NCBI GenBank assembly: GCA_018389105.1
Contig: JACATO010002141.1
Location: forward strand, 631,345 to 695,344
Direction of reading: 5' to 3'
DNA: 64,000 nucleotides
Source of the DNA: Nautilus pompilius
Taxonomy: Eukaryota > Mollusca > Cephalopoda > Nautilida > Nautilidae
Of the stretch, positions 35,280-48,319 are shown piece after piece (position 1 is the stretch's first letter; every line of letters begins with the position of its first letter). The notes under the pieces are model-generated. The model was not told the origin of the DNA and ran no database searches. It worked only from the letters and a program-made list of their open reading frames with translations. A program made the position numbers and the translations under genes.

Positions 35280-37800
35280 CCATGTTGGATTGTATAAGAT
35301 TATTTATATGTCAGCTTTAATAGAGAAATAACGATTTATTTAAAAAAAGGCAAAAAAACATTGGACTAGAGATCATTGTCAAAGTTTGTTTATTTATTTT
35401 GTTTTACTTTTCCTTTGTTTTTATAATCACATTCTTGTTTTAATTTATTGATATATGGTTTATCATGTTGACAGCTGTGATTCTTGACATTAAACATTAA
35501 ATTTGTAAAGCAAAAAGCAAATAGTCGCACAGTGATGATCTCTTGATCATTATTAAAATTGTCTAAACAGATGTTAGTGACTGTTAAGGCAAAATTAACC
35601 ATCTGCTTTCATGACAGCTTTCCCATGCCATTTATCAGGTAATCACTATGCTAGCCCTGTATGGTACAATCTGATACCAGTCACACATGGTAGTAAAGAG
35701 GTTAATGGAGGTAAAGATGCAGTGAAACCTTATTAATCTAGACGTTACCTTTCTAAAAGAAAAAATAGTTTTCATCTGGTTTCACAATGTAACCACAAAA
35801 CAAACAAACTGTTTAAAGGAAGCCTAATTTGCGATTACTTTTTTAAAAAAAAATACTAAACCAATCAGTAATTTAAAATAACTTATCATTTTTATTTCTA
35901 TATGTGGTGTAACTATTGTTTAGGAAGATGAGTCCAGGTGGGGATCTTGTAATTCTCAATCTCTTGGCTACCCTGGTCTGTCCACCTATAGCCAGCTGCT
36001 CACTTTGAAAGGAACTTCACTTGACTTATTTAGTAAATGCAATCATAATTATAAATAAAAGTCCCCCTATCTATATTTTAATTAGATATCTTTCCTCTCA
36101 AGCAACTTTAAAAATATCCATTTTCAAGTAGCTGTTTGTAGGTAGAATATTGCTTTTGAGGTCAACAAGACTTTTAAACTAATGTAGCAAAACGATGTTA
36201 AGAGAATATATTTTAAAATCGTATTTCTTTTGTTTTTAAGTTACAATAGAAACAAAACTTTAGGAAATGAAAAATATCTGTATTTGTCAGTACAGGAAAA
36301 GAAAAGGAACGAGAAAAAAATATAGCCAGCAGCACAGCTTTGGAAATTTTGAAACATTATCCAGTGAATAGGAACCTTTTTTTAAAAAAATCAAGAAAGA
36401 TGAAAAGTATATTGGAGTAAATCATTACAAGCTTCTGTTCTACTCTTTGTCTACTTCAATATGTATTTCCATTTTTTAAATTTTTTTGTTATATTGACCT
36501 CTGGTTTACTAGCACAACCAGAATTAACCTATTGGGTGCTCTTTGGTTTCCTGTTTCTTAGATCTTTTTCTCAGGAAGTTACCCATACAGTATTTGATTT
36601 TCACTTCATTTTATCCCTATGTTTTATAAACTCAATTTTGTACCTCTGTTATCATTTAGAACCAATAGGATTTGGTCCTCACTGTTAACTTTCATTCGGA
36701 ATGGTAAGAAAGAATGGGTTTCCTCTCTCTGTCACTCAGTTCTGGGATAACAAGGGCCCTGTGGGCCATATTTTCCATTGAATATTATTCCAAGTATTGA
36801 CTTTGTGGGACTGGAGCCTGCTGTTTTATCGTTTGAATTGTAAATCAACAGGACTCTTGCTAATGGTTATTTATATCTTTTGTTTGTGTAGTGCTGCCTA
36901 TAGATACCACAATCTATTATAATATAGGAAGATCTGCTATTGTGATGTCTCTATGTTGTTCCTGTTCAACATGAGCAATGATCACTCATTACTCATTTTA
37001 GCATCATCACAAATGAGCAATCAATAAATATAGTATATCTGCCATGGAAAGAAAATTCCTCCTCTTTAAACTCATTGCTGGTCACAAATTCTCATTGAGT
37101 AACATAAGGATTCTGGCCAGATCCATGTTTTAAGTCATACAAACTCTTTGCATACAACATTTAAAATCAGTTTTTAAGATCATATTTATTCTGTTCTTTT
37201 ATAGGTATTTAAATCTCGTTTCTTCTCTTCAAAAAATGTCTTCCATTTACTATATCAACTTGTGCTTCTATAGAACATTGCAACCTTTTGTTAAAGTGAT
37301 ATTTTTTTGTTGTTGAAAATGAAAATAAGTAACGTTTAATTTATCCTAGGTTTTGTATGTAATATTTCTTTCCCCCTTATGTTGATTGGTGCCTTGTTTT
37401 TGTTTTAATTTATGTTGTTTTATTGAGACTGTAAACAAAACACATTTGTTTTAGGAGTTTGACAGTAAAGACAATCAGTTCAATTAAATTAAATTTAATG
37501 AATTTTTTTATGTATCAATCAGAGCAGATTGTATGTAAGACAATAGCAAAGCACTGTTTGTTATCTTGAAACGATGTGGACAATAAAGTTAAATAACAGA
37601 GGCGCCAAGTTTGACCGTCACTTTGACAGAAAATGAGAAGCTAAGATAAAATAATCATCGATAAACGTTTTAAGTCTTTTTATTTATCAGAAGTCTACGA
37701 ACAGAACGATGTTGTAATAACAGCTTGAAACTGGTGAGCCATGAAGAAGATCAGTCAGTCATGATTACTTCTGCATCCTCTAATCTGACAAGAATGATGG
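35280..37800. repeat. Diverged duplicated segment, copy 2
   Basis: Partner of 29320-32945. The offset between matching anchors shrinks from about 5.97 kb to 4.7 kb left to right, so copy 2 has lost (or copy 1 gained) more than 1 kb. In the last block copy 2 carries an extra ~150 bp at about 37577-37730. The insert's TTGACCGTCACTTTGACAGA-type sequence has no counterpart in copy 1. Confidence 0.6.
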
Positions 37801-38485
37801 GTGTTGGATGAGGAGATTTTCATCTATGATAATAAAATAAGTTATCTTCAATTAGTTATTACTTAAATTAGGCGGTCTTCAAAATCTGAAAGGAGTTTGC
37901 TCCAAAAAAGCTAAGGGATTGAAAACAAAAACTATGAATATCTGATCCTTTGGACAAACAAACGAAAAAATGTTTACAGGTCTAGAATGGATTATTATTT
38001 GTGGATCTATTTTCATGGATTGACTGGTAAAGCAGAAAATCTGGTGGTTACCTTTATCTTTTAGTTACTGTGCTGTTTTTGTTTTATGTTAAATATAATG
38101 ATATTTTAATAAATCACATCATGCTAATGGCATGGGCATTCATTTTCTAGCCATTTATTTTTTAATGCTTAACCAAAGTCTTTACGAGACCAGAAATATT
38201 TAAAACAAACAAAAACCTCAGACATGTTAGCAACAAGAATTTTTTTGAAAAAGTTTGTTATTTTTTGGTTCCGGTTTCCAGATAAACTAGACTGAGCCTA
38301 CACAAGGATACAGACATCTGGTAAAGATTAGTATAATGCACGTAACTCCAGCTCTGTGGAGAAACTAGAGTTTCCGAGTTTGGCTCACGGATTAGTTCTT
38401 AAAACCTTTTTTAATCCTTGATGCTACATATCATTTAGAGCAATCGTATTAGCATTTACTTTAATATTCATTCGTTTCAAAGGTC
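37801..38485. other. Intergenic; nothing recognised
   Basis: AT-rich sequence with no exon or element recognised. CpG frequency rises from about 38.5 kb rightward. Confidence 0.4.
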
Positions 38486-38490
38486 ATGAA

Positions 38491-38720
38491 GGCATTTCCC
38501 TATTGGAGTCAAGTCACAAGAGCCGATGGCGGCTCTAACATGAAGAGTTCTACAAGGCATTTCCCTATTGGAGTCAAGTCACAAGAGCCGATGGCGGCTC
38601 TAACATGAAGAGTTCTACAAGGCATTTCCCTATTGGAGTCAAGTCACAAGAGCCGATGGCGGCTCTAACATGAAGAGTTCTACAAGGCATTTCCCTATCG
38701 GAGTCAAGTCACAAGAGCCG
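38491..38720. repeat. 65-bp tandem array with perfect hairpin in each unit, 3.5 copies
   Basis: Unit starts are at 38491, 38556, 38621 and 38686, an exact 65-bp period. Each full unit contains AGAGCCGATGGCGGCTCT, a perfect 7-bp stem with a 4-nt loop. The full copies are essentially identical, so the amplification is recent. The last, partial copy has TATCGG for TATTGG and breaks off inside the hairpin (GAGCCGAGCTC). Confidence 0.97.
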
Positions 38721-39698
38721 AGCTCTTTACGGCACAGGATATAGGCGGCGCTCTCTAGTGGATAACCGCAGTACTCTACGCTTCTTTCACCAGGGTTGTT
38801 TCCCTTGTGGGCATCGGCGCACGACACAAAACGTCTTCTTAACGAACGGATCTGTTAGGCCGTCTGCAGCAGCCATCTTTAATTCGGAAAATTGGTGTCG
38901 GTAACGGTGAATATAATTTTTTAATTTAAAAAAAAAATATTGGAAGAGCCTATATTGAAGTGGTTTTATTTATTTATTTATTTGTATTCACTGTACCAAT
39001 ACATGAGTTTAACTCTTTGCTCACTAAAGGAGTTACCGGTTAAACGTTTAAACTGAAAAACACAAAAACAAGAGAGAGAGAGAGAGCTCTTCAGAGAATG
39101 GCGTTTTTCTTGGTCTGTCCAAACTCTAAAGCAACGAGTAAACTGTGTCTATTTAAAATGAGCCGATTCGGAGCGAAAACCTTTTTTTACTTTTGAAAAT
39201 AAGAATTTCGGTTTTCGAAGGCTAGGGAGGGAAGGGGTAGGGGAGAGAGAGAGAGACTGAAGAGCAAAAGTTCGGCTACTGTCGAACACCGAGCAAATTT
39301 TGAGTTTTCTTCTCTTGTTTCTTTCTCTCCCCCGGTTCAGATGATCGTTGAGCCAGATTCTAAGTCAATGACAGATTTTTTTTTTTTTTCTTTCAAAAGA
39401 ATATTTACTTTTGTGCGAGCAGGGTAAAATAAAAAAAAAAATTACAGACACACACACACACGGCCCGTGTATATAGTACACACTAGAGCGGTCTCTCTGC
39501 TGACTGACTCTCTCTCTCTCTGTTGGGTTTTGTGAAGACTGCTGAGAAATGCTTGCGGATTTTTTCCTGACTCTGATGGGAGAGAGAGGGAAAACTACTG
39601 GAGAGCTACAGGGAAATACACACATTGTATATATCAGTTCACGTACACATTAGATCTCCTAAGAAACTGCCAAACTTGAAAAAAGCACAAATGTATAC

Positions 39699-39734
<36 letters not shown>

Positions 39735-41280
39735 ATCTTGATCACGGTATAAAAAAGAACCAATTTCTAGTCTCATGGATTTACTGTAGAGTCGCACCAT
39801 CGAACTACGACTGATGCCGAGTACTTCCACTGTTAAATATTAGTCTGCCTGTCTTTATTTTTGAAAAAAAAAAATCCCTCTTTTACTAATAAATTTTTTA
39901 ATGAGAGTTAATTTATGGGTGACTTATTTCTAGTTCCATCCTTAACTTACAAACGACTCCTCTCCGATGCTGTTGTTATGGCAACGTGTCATTATCGCGT
40001 CACACCTAAGGCACCGACCGAGTCAGCCACAAAAGGGTCTCCTGATATAGTTAATATATCGTCGCCTTCCCACCACCCAACCACCCCGATTTCACCTTTT
40101 TTTTACCCCCTAAGGGCCGGTGCTGAGGACTTGGAGAAGTCTGTTAAACCAAGACCTGCTGTATTAAAACAGTGATACAGGAGCACTAAGAAGAGCAACA
40201 AGCATCCTATTCCCTCAGTGCCGTAGAATCGACGGAGGACTGGGGTAAGCAATAACAGAAGCAGAAGGACGACAAATACGGTATATAGCTGGAGATAATC
40301 ACAGGAGAACTCCTCTTGGTTTATTAGCAGTTAGCGCCGCATGGCGGAGAACAGAGAAGTCAGTCTCAGTGGGGGGGGGTTGTTGTTGTTGTTTTTTATT
40401 ACTCTTGGCGCAGCCTTGATAATAAATCAATTACTGCGATGGCAGCGCACTGTCGGTAGAGGGCGCGCGAAACTCTGTCAGTCAGCTGCACATTTATAAA
40501 TGTTGCAGAACCCTTGAAGTTCATTCTATTCGTTTACATTTTTCTTAAAAAAAAAAATTTACGGTCACTTTTAACATCTGGAATCCCTTTATTTACGTAG
40601 ACTAACAGACAAAGGGGGCCCCGTCTGTCGCGCGCACGGGCACGTGGAATAGAAGGCGAGAGCGCGGATGAAACTTAGAATTCAGAGATCTGCCAAAAGT
40701 TTCAAATCTAATAAAATTTATTTACGAGTATTTTTTTTTTTTTAATTGTTTTAAGATTTTATAATTATGCAAAAAAAAACAAACAAACTACAATGGATAC
40801 TTTTAAAAGAAAGAAAGTTGGGTGTGAGGGGAGTTTCTTGGCCGCACCGTCGGCTCTCGCTGAAGTTTGCTTAGCGGACAGGTAGATGATATTCATCTAT
40901 AGTAAATACACCGCGTGTACGGGAAGGCGACTGCTTCGGGAAAAGACGGTCTCTCGTTGCCTTAGATTCCGCCCCCCACCCCTCTCTCCCCCGCATTGAT
41001 TTGTTCGAGGGATTTTAATAACAGCCGGATTACTTACCACCTGTTCGTGGATTGACGCACGCGGCCTGGAGGAGGGGTTGTAATCGTCCACCCGGACCAG
41101 GTCTGTAATCGATACCTGTTAGCTCGCTCAGCTGCTGCCGCACCAGCCAGGTCTAGTCTGGCTCACCAACTAAGTCGCTTTGTGGTTTCACAGGTGCGAA
41201 AAAGAAGAAGAAGAAGAGAGGCAAAGAGAAAATTTCTAGTGAACCGGCCCGTCCGACTGCACCGCGCCGCACCACCTGCC
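38721..41280 (+). promoter_or_regulatory. CpG-rich upstream region of globin first exon 1a
   Basis: No coding exon recognised. It contains a YY1-like site (inverted AAGATGGCTG near 38868-38877), a GA-rich tract at 39069-39087 and a (TTA)n microsatellite at about 39699-39733. CpG density is high from about 40600 to the start codon at 41281. The promoter for exon 1a probably lies in the last few hundred bases; the TSS is unknown. Confidence 0.35.
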
Positions 41281-41480
41281 ATGGGCTGCCAAGCGTCTGT
41301 CCTCGTCAGACCGGGGAAAACGGGACTTGTCGAGTCCGTGTCGGGAAATAGCGTAAACCTGAGCAACGCTATCTTTGATCCACGCCTGCCCCTCACCGTG
41401 CGGCAGAAATTCAGCATCATCAAGTCGTGGAAGGGCATAGCCAGAAACATGGAGCACACCGGGATTAACATGTTCTTACG
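41281..41480 (+). CDS. Globin X-like gene, first coding exon 1a (N-myristoylated type)
   Basis: Starts ATGGGCTGC in a strong context (CTGCCATGG) and encodes 66 residues plus two bases of an Arg codon, ending at donor CG|GTGAGT in phase 2. The N-terminus MGCQASVLVR fits N-myristoylation (Gly2) with palmitoylation (Cys3), as in membrane-bound globin X. FSIIKSWKGIARNMEHTGIN is globin helix A/B. The phase-2 end matches the conserved B12.2 intron. No exon 2 or 3 was found between here and 53 kb. The exon at 57217 is in the correct phase, giving a 191-residue isoform over a 15.7-kb intron. Either it is an alternative first exon of the downstream gene, or the remains of a tandem paralogue that lost its other exons. 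The in-frame ATG upstream at 41182 is not favoured. Confidence 0.85.
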
Positions 41481-41585
41481 GTGAGTCAGCTCTTACGCCT
41501 GCCAACACTTCTCAACGTCTCGCTTCCTAGTTGCACTAAAAAGGGTTAAAGCGCAAAAGTTCTTAGCGACGGCTTGGCGGGATTT

Positions 41586-41617
<32 letters not shown>

Positions 41618-41790
41618 AAAAAAAATCTAAAACCGAAGGCTGATGATCGATCTCTTTTTCATCGTTAAATTAAAGCAAAGAATCTCCATCCTTTACGTTC
41701 AAGGAAAGCCATGATGATGTAGATAGATTGGTTCCGCACCCGGCAGCCCGGTGAGACTCTATGTAGAGGCAGCCAGCCACTCAGCTACTT
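41481..41790 (+). other. Start of the globin intron after exon 1a
   Basis: Contains a (CT)n run at about 41587-41611 followed by poly-T/A. No exon was seen. Confidence 0.5.
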
Positions 41791-41799
41791 CCCGCCGCC

Positions 41800-42640
41800 A
41801 GGGGAGGCGAGATTTACCCAAGTGCTCGCCTCATCGAGAGAGTTTTCCCTTTCTGTGTCTCCAGGAACTGGAAGAAACCGTTCTGACTGATTCTTGCCTG
41901 GATATCAGAGTAGCTGAGCCTTATCCACTGGATTAGGTTCAGCGCCTTAAACGGAAAACCCCACTCTAACCTATCGAACGTTCTCGTCTGATCGATAGCT
42001 AGCCGGACAGACGCGGAACTAAGCATGTTTGCTATTATTCACCGATTATCATTATAGGCGTAACGTTGGCCAGCCGATCCGCTATGATTTTATAAGGAGA
42101 GATATGGGTCTCCATCTATCTAGGTGATCCCTGTTCCCTTTCTTAAACGGTAGGGTGAGGCGGTCACACCGCGCTGGCCAAGCCAGAAGACCCCTTGTTC
42201 GAACGGGCTACCAGCTGGCCAGCCACCGGACACCCGAACCTTTTACAGAACTCAGACGTAAGGCCGTCGCTCCCCGGGGCCTCATCGCCATCTGATGCTT
42301 TGATAGCATCTTCTAACTTTGTTCTCAATTATTAGTCCTTTGCAGAGCTCGGAGTCTGGTTCACTCTCTAAATGTTTCAAGAGACAGCGCCCCTGGGCCT
42401 GAGCACCGGTTTCTTCACTAGAATAGAGCTCTAACCACATCACCTATATATGTTGTTGTGCGGCCGTCGGGGGCAGTTAAAATGGCCCTAGATTTTTCCA
42501 ACCCATAGAAGGCTTTACTACACGTTTTCTTCACTAACAGACCGCCCCCTACCGGAGATATATACTCCACCGTGCCGAACAAATCCTGGTTTTAGTCGAG
42601 ATCCAATAAAAGGTGCTGTTGTCGTTAGGTCTGAATAGCT
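41800..42640 (-). mobile_element. LINE reverse transcriptase fragment, antisense in the globin intron
   Basis: On the minus strand AIKASDGDEAPGSDGLTSEF (around 42290-42240) matches the RT-entry PGxDGLxxEF motif. Further on are KIIADRLANVT-like sequence (around 42090-42060) and, from 42026 to 41814, AIDQTRTFDRLEWGFPFKAL, matching the LINE FDxEKAFDRVEWxFLFKxL block, then YSDIQARISQNGFFQF. Frames are broken. The motif order matches the LINE at 24-26 kb, so it may be the same clade, but here CpGs are retained. Confidence 0.75.
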
Positions 42641-45600
42641 AAGCAGGGCACCGGAAGAGCGGCGGATCTGAGAGTAAGCTTCCCCGACGAACCGGAAGAT
42701 CAGCGAGCGGAGGGTCGTGTCCCGTATCCCGGGACCTCAGCCATAGCGGTCACGAGGAGGCAGAAATCCGCCATGGCTTGTGCAAGGCTGCCGGGAAAGA
42801 GAAATATTAATCAAAGTGATTTTTTTTTTTTTTTTAAATGCCTCCACTAGCTACACTAGCGATAATCCATTCCGGTCGTTAACAACCGTATCGGTTATAA
42901 ATGCTGTCTTTGACGTGTTTGGTTGTTCGGAGTATGGTAAATGCTTAAGGTCAGCAAGTGAATCTGCGCTGAACTCTCCCAGTATTCTTCATTACATAAG
43001 TTCTGCAACCCCGTGTACAAGATGCGGGCGAACGATGTATAATAAACTTTAAAAATTCTTTTGTTTCTGTGTTCGGACAAATGCGCTTAATTGGTGCATT
43101 TGAGTACACGGGCAAACTTGGGTCTTTGATGACTAACGATAACTCACCGCTCTTCTTGAACCGTGGTTCGGCAATTCCCTGCGTTTTACCAGTTTTCTGT
43201 CTTGGAGAGAGAGAGAGAGAGAGAGTAGCTTCTCATAAGTAAGAAACAAGGGACTTTATTTCCTTCCTCGGGCGACATCACGAGCCAGGTTATTATGCTC
43301 TGACAGAGTTGTGGAGGCGGCCGCGACGGGGACTGTGAGCTGACCGAGAGAAATCCCCAGGCTGTGCTCATCGCAAGATAATCTACGGGAAACCTGACTT
43401 GATAGATCGGTTCATCAAAACATCAGCTGGTTGGTTACCCCTAATTAATTAGTCAGCCATCCTATCCTTACGTATTGCGTGTCCAAGCATCAGCATCATT
43501 CCAGTAATTCTAAGAAAGGCAGCTATGTATTATCAGTATATGTTAAAAACGTAGAAATAAAATAGTACAGTTTTTTAGTCATATAATGACAATAATAAAT
43601 CAATATTTATATTTATCTCAAAGTTCAATAAACCGAAAACGACATGGTTTCTTTCATACTCGCCGCTTTGGAAGGAGGAGGAACTCTCTACACAGGAGGG
43701 GAACATATTCCTGAGCGCGAGATCTGTACAAATGTCCACAGATCTGTATCATTTGTTGCTGCTGCTGTTTTTTTTAAATGTAAAATAGATAATTTGTCAG
43801 TGTAAAGACAAAGTTAATTGTTGTCCATGTTTAAACGAACAAAATTTCTAATTGAAAAAAAAAAAGAAGGGCAAAGTAATCATCCGCTTTAAAATGGCTC
43901 ACACACTGTAGACGGACGGCGGGTATCGGTTACAAGAACATGACCTTGGTTTGTTTAGAGGAATAACTCCCAGGAAATATTACGTTTAATTAGTAATTTT
44001 AAACGAATGATTTATGACCAAGTATCTGCAATAATTCCATTAGTGTTAGGTGTCTTGCCGGTCTCCATTGCCGGCTCTTTATTGGGTTTAGTTAATGCAG
44101 CAGCATCGAGTCGGGATCGACCAGAACGTGCGCGGTCTGACTCGCACCGTCACGGCTGAGCTGGTGATGGCTCGCCCTTTGAGGACGAGGCTTTTAAAGT
44201 TCGAACAGCGCTATTCCGTGTAGTTGCGAATATCCTGCATACTCTAGTCCATCCAGCTGGAAAGGGTTAAAAAATTTTAGATGCAGAAAATATTAATTTG
44301 TGTGTGTGTGTGTCGTACGGCCGACAGCCCTCTTACATCAGCTTTTCAGCGGGAGATTTTCTGCTGAAGGTCTTTACATCTCTCGACTCCATGGCAACAC
44401 GGCGTTATTAGACTTTGAGGAAATCTGTGGCATATCTGATGGAATATGAACACAATAAAGAATAATACCATATTACCAGATTGCAAGGGTATCAAGCTTT
44501 CAATCGCTGTGCAAATATTGATCTAACCAACTAACTTTGAATTGAAGGTTTGGAGCAAACTCATTTCTGGTTGTCTGTTCTTCATCAGCGTAATAGGCAG
44601 CGATGAGAGGGGTCCGGCAGGTAGGTTGATGCGGTACTGAACGTACTGGCCGAGAACTTATTTACCTGCGGAGTCAGTTTCTTGCTTTCTCTTTTCACTA
44701 AGGTTAGCAGCTGTTTGCATGGATTTCCATTGGGAGTTTGAGTGTTTATTATAAATTCTATTAGAAAGAGGGAAATCATCAAAGTCAGTCTAAGGAGGAG
44801 TGACGACCGCCTTCCTGTTTCCAGACTTCCTCTACATCAAAGGAGCAGTTCATGGAAACAGGAAAAACTACAAATATACAGCAGGTTGTACAAACATTTT
44901 TTTTTTTTAAAAAAAGCGCGATCATAAAACAAAAACGAAGTGGTAAGATAAATAAGCTCGACTGGTGCCAGAATAAATTTTTCAGTAAAGTGTTTCCTAC
45001 ACACCAGTCGAAAATACAACCTATAGGTTGATCGTATTTCAACTAAAGAATTGTTTTTGGACAGTTATGATAATATACCATAAAGCATTTATGTATGCTA
45101 AATAATAAAGCTTCTGTAACATTTATGTTAACATTAAGACTTTTGTACCAATCCTGATAATATCAAGACTCAGCAAAGCAATTCTCTTAGTATAAAGACT
45201 TCTAAAGCAATTATAATTATATCAAGGTTTTTGTAGATATTCTCCTAACACCTGGACTTTTGTAGCAATTCTTTTACCGCCATGACCTTTGCAGTTATGG
45301 TGAAAGTGACGTCAGTCAATACAAAGATTGGTATGCAAAACTTACGTGTCAGCTCTCTTCATATGAAGACATTTGAAATGCAATTATGTGATTTTTTTCA
45401 GCTGAATTATTTGTTCATTTGATCTGCTATCATTTTAGCTTGGAGTTGATTTGTAAGACACCACAACAGTGTCAAGACAACAATCAAAACTCTAAAACCG
45501 CGCTTTCATGCAGACAAACGCTTGAGTGCGCGATTGTCCGACGTTTAGATGGCGTCAGGGCGTCGCTTCTCCCCCCCCGATACCTGTCAAAACATTCTTT

Positions 45601-46400
45601 CTGCAACAACCCATTAATCAACTAACCATCTCTTATACTACTCTCTCAGTAAGTTCCTCTAGAGTGTATCCAGGCATCAACGCGACCGATGTCTTTATTC
45701 CAATAGACTCAGGTGCTTTATCCGGCATAAATGTTCTAATCTACCGATCCGCCCAAAAAACGTGGCTGTAAGGTCCGTATACTACTACTACTACTACAAA
45801 CTAATCTCCATATCCTGCTGGATGACACATCTTTACACGTCTTTTCCTTAGTAATTACATGAAAAAAAAATTTTTGTTGTTGTTTTTTTTTTAATGCCCT
45901 TTGAAATACGTTTATCAAAGGAAAAATTTTAATTCTGATTGCTCAAAAGATTAGTTTACGTGTTCGGATTATAATCACTGAGATAAATGTGTATTTTTAG
46001 AAGATTAAATTAAACGTGTCAAATAATAGATGGCAATTTCAAAATGTAAAGTAGACTAATTCAAACAGAAAAAAAAAAACGTGTTTATTTTTTTTTTTTT
46101 AAATCCAAAACTCGATTTAAGCAGATGAAAAAGAGCCGCAGTAGAGAACAGGCTGGAGCGTCCATTAATAGTAACCGCGTGGTTCTGTATAAGACCTGTA
46201 GAGGGAATAAATTTCCAACAAGTCCACTTAATCGTGACAATAGGGTAACTGAAGTTTTTGATAAATATTAATCTTTCCTGGCTGCCTGCCTCCTTGTAAC
46301 TGCGCTGGAGAAAACTGAATTAAATTTAAAAGGCGTCGCCACTTTTTTTTTGTTGTTGTTGTTGCTTTCACCGTGTCCCTGGAGTTAGTTTTCGAACGAC
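42641..46400. other. Globin intron / intergenic; no gene recognised
   Basis: Contains a T run at 42821-42836, (GA)n at 43206-43225, a short (GT)n near 44300-44313 and (CTA)n near 45781-45797. No exon-like block with a conserved motif was found. Confidence 0.4.
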
Positions 46401-47150
46401 CCGCCCAGGCTCGTGCCGGAGCTAGTGACTGACGAGAGGGGAGGTAAGCACGAAAAGGGGGAGGTAAGGAACGAGCTACAGCTGAAGTGCGGCCGGGTGG
46501 GGCGCAATGTACCGTCGCTTCCGGTTCGGGAATGACCGCGAGCTCTCTATCCGAGGGAGAGGCGTGTGTGTTGGCATGGTCTGTCTGTTTGCTGGATGTC
46601 AGCAGCCGCACAGCTTGAGTACCACCGACACAGGCGTTGTGGTTCTCGTCGTCTCGACAGTTCGGCTACACGAGACGACAAACTTCTCTTAGTTAAAAAC
46701 GTTTATATTAAAAAAAAAAAAAAAATACAAACAACCTTTCGGAAATAGAAGGAAGTACGAACAGAAGCGCGAACGCTTGTCGTCGGGGGAAGTCAGGCTT
46801 TTTCAGAAAGTTTACGTAAAATACCCTTGTTGACCGCCGCCATGACCCGGAAGCGTGACTTCACGAAACGTAGGTCACGTGGGATAAGTGTCCGGACTGC
46901 CCGGAACCGTCTTCAAAAAAAGAAATCCTGGTTTTCAGTTGCCACCTTATGCGAAGTGGCTTCCAGAATGTCACGGGCAGGGAAGGGGGGGGTTGAGGCC
47001 TCGGAGTCGGCAGCTCGACAGAGGGCTCGCAGAGGCCCTTAGGGGAATGCTGTCCCGATTTACTGAAGGCGAGTGGAGATATCGAGTCGTTCGCCAGTTT
47101 TACATGGCCGATGAGGAAGGAGGGTAAATGCTGAACCAGGTGCGTCCTTG
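46400..47150. promoter_or_regulatory. CpG island-like block, possible internal promoter
   Basis: High CpG density with promoter-type motifs: CCGGAAG (ETS type, about 46848) and GGTCACGTGG (E-box, about 46873-46882). A CCGCCGCCATGACC context at 46841 would be a good start codon. Frames on both strands here have no family match. It could be an alternative promoter or the promoter of an unrecognised transcript. Confidence 0.25.
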
Positions 47151-48300
47151 CGCTTCTCACATCAACCGCATCTTAGGTTTCTGACTGGATGGGGGGGACT
47201 TTGTACGCGGGCCAAGTTTAATAAGAAAAGGTCAAGTTGACAACGACAAGTAGAGCAACCGAATCGAACTGCCCCAGAGGCTTCCAAGGATCGCTGGCTA
47301 TCTTCCAAACGATGGACAGGTTTATATTTACAAATTCAGGGACTCCTTTATGAACTGTGTCATGTTTCCTCCACACTGTATTTATGATCAGACCTTTTAA
47401 AAAGCAGTACGCGAATATATGGATATCGCTTGTTAAGATTTACAAAAAAACTATATCGAATACAATGTATTTAAATTCCGGAAGTTTCAAACCGTCCTCT
47501 ACATTCATTTTAGGTGCATTATTTCCGAATAAATAAGACATGAAATAAAGCACTCATACCTCTAAAAGTTCAGTGTTACATCCACATTAAAGATTTGCCC
47601 ACTATTGTCAACAGAGAGAAAAACTGATATTTCAAACTTTTATTCATTTTTAAAATGACTGATCTTCCTTCCCCTTTGTTGTCTATCTACACTCTGACAT
47701 TAACAACTAACTATAAAAGACTATTTATTCTTGCTTACTACTATGTCTGTTACAGAGATCCAAAAGGGATAATATTCACGTGAAATTGTAATAATTATAT
47801 TTTCCCAAAACGAAAATGATGTCATATCAGTAAACAAATTCAAAAGATTTATTTCACAAAGAATGAGAAACAAATGAAATAAATAACCCCAAATTATTTG
47901 ACTTTTATTGGGATCCAGATACTCTTTATTTGTTTTGCCTTTTCCGGGTTTTTTTTGGGGGGGGTTTACAGTATAAATCTGCCAGCGCGTAAATTAAGTA
48001 CCATTTTTGTCTGTTTATCCGGAAAAATCATGGAAACAGGGTTTTGGTTCATGAGGCAAGGACAGCTGCAATACAGGTTGCCAAACAAGCATTTGCATAA
48101 ATTGGTTCATTTTCTTTAGTCTCTCTCCCGGTATCCACAAAAAAGAAGATATTTAAAATAACATGTTTTTTGTACCAACTCCCACATGTGATTAATTTCC
48201 AGGAAATATTAGTACATTTAAACTTTCGATACTTTTAAGTTTGAAACATTTATGCGCAACGCCATAGAAGTTACTTTTGGGATGTGACTTTGTTGATCAG
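47151..48300. other. No gene recognised
   Basis: AT-rich sequence with no supported exon, repeat or element. Confidence 0.4.
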
Positions 48301-48319
48301 ACCGGTTACCAGGATGTAG

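Noticed and set aside
39915..40175. 86-residue plus-strand frame upstream of globin exon 1a
   Set aside because: No family match, no splice compatibility with the globin exon, and low-complexity proline/serine stretches.
46861..47160. 99-residue minus-strand frame and its plus-strand rivals
   Set aside because: CpG-rich sequence open on several frames at once; no conserved motif or splice context.
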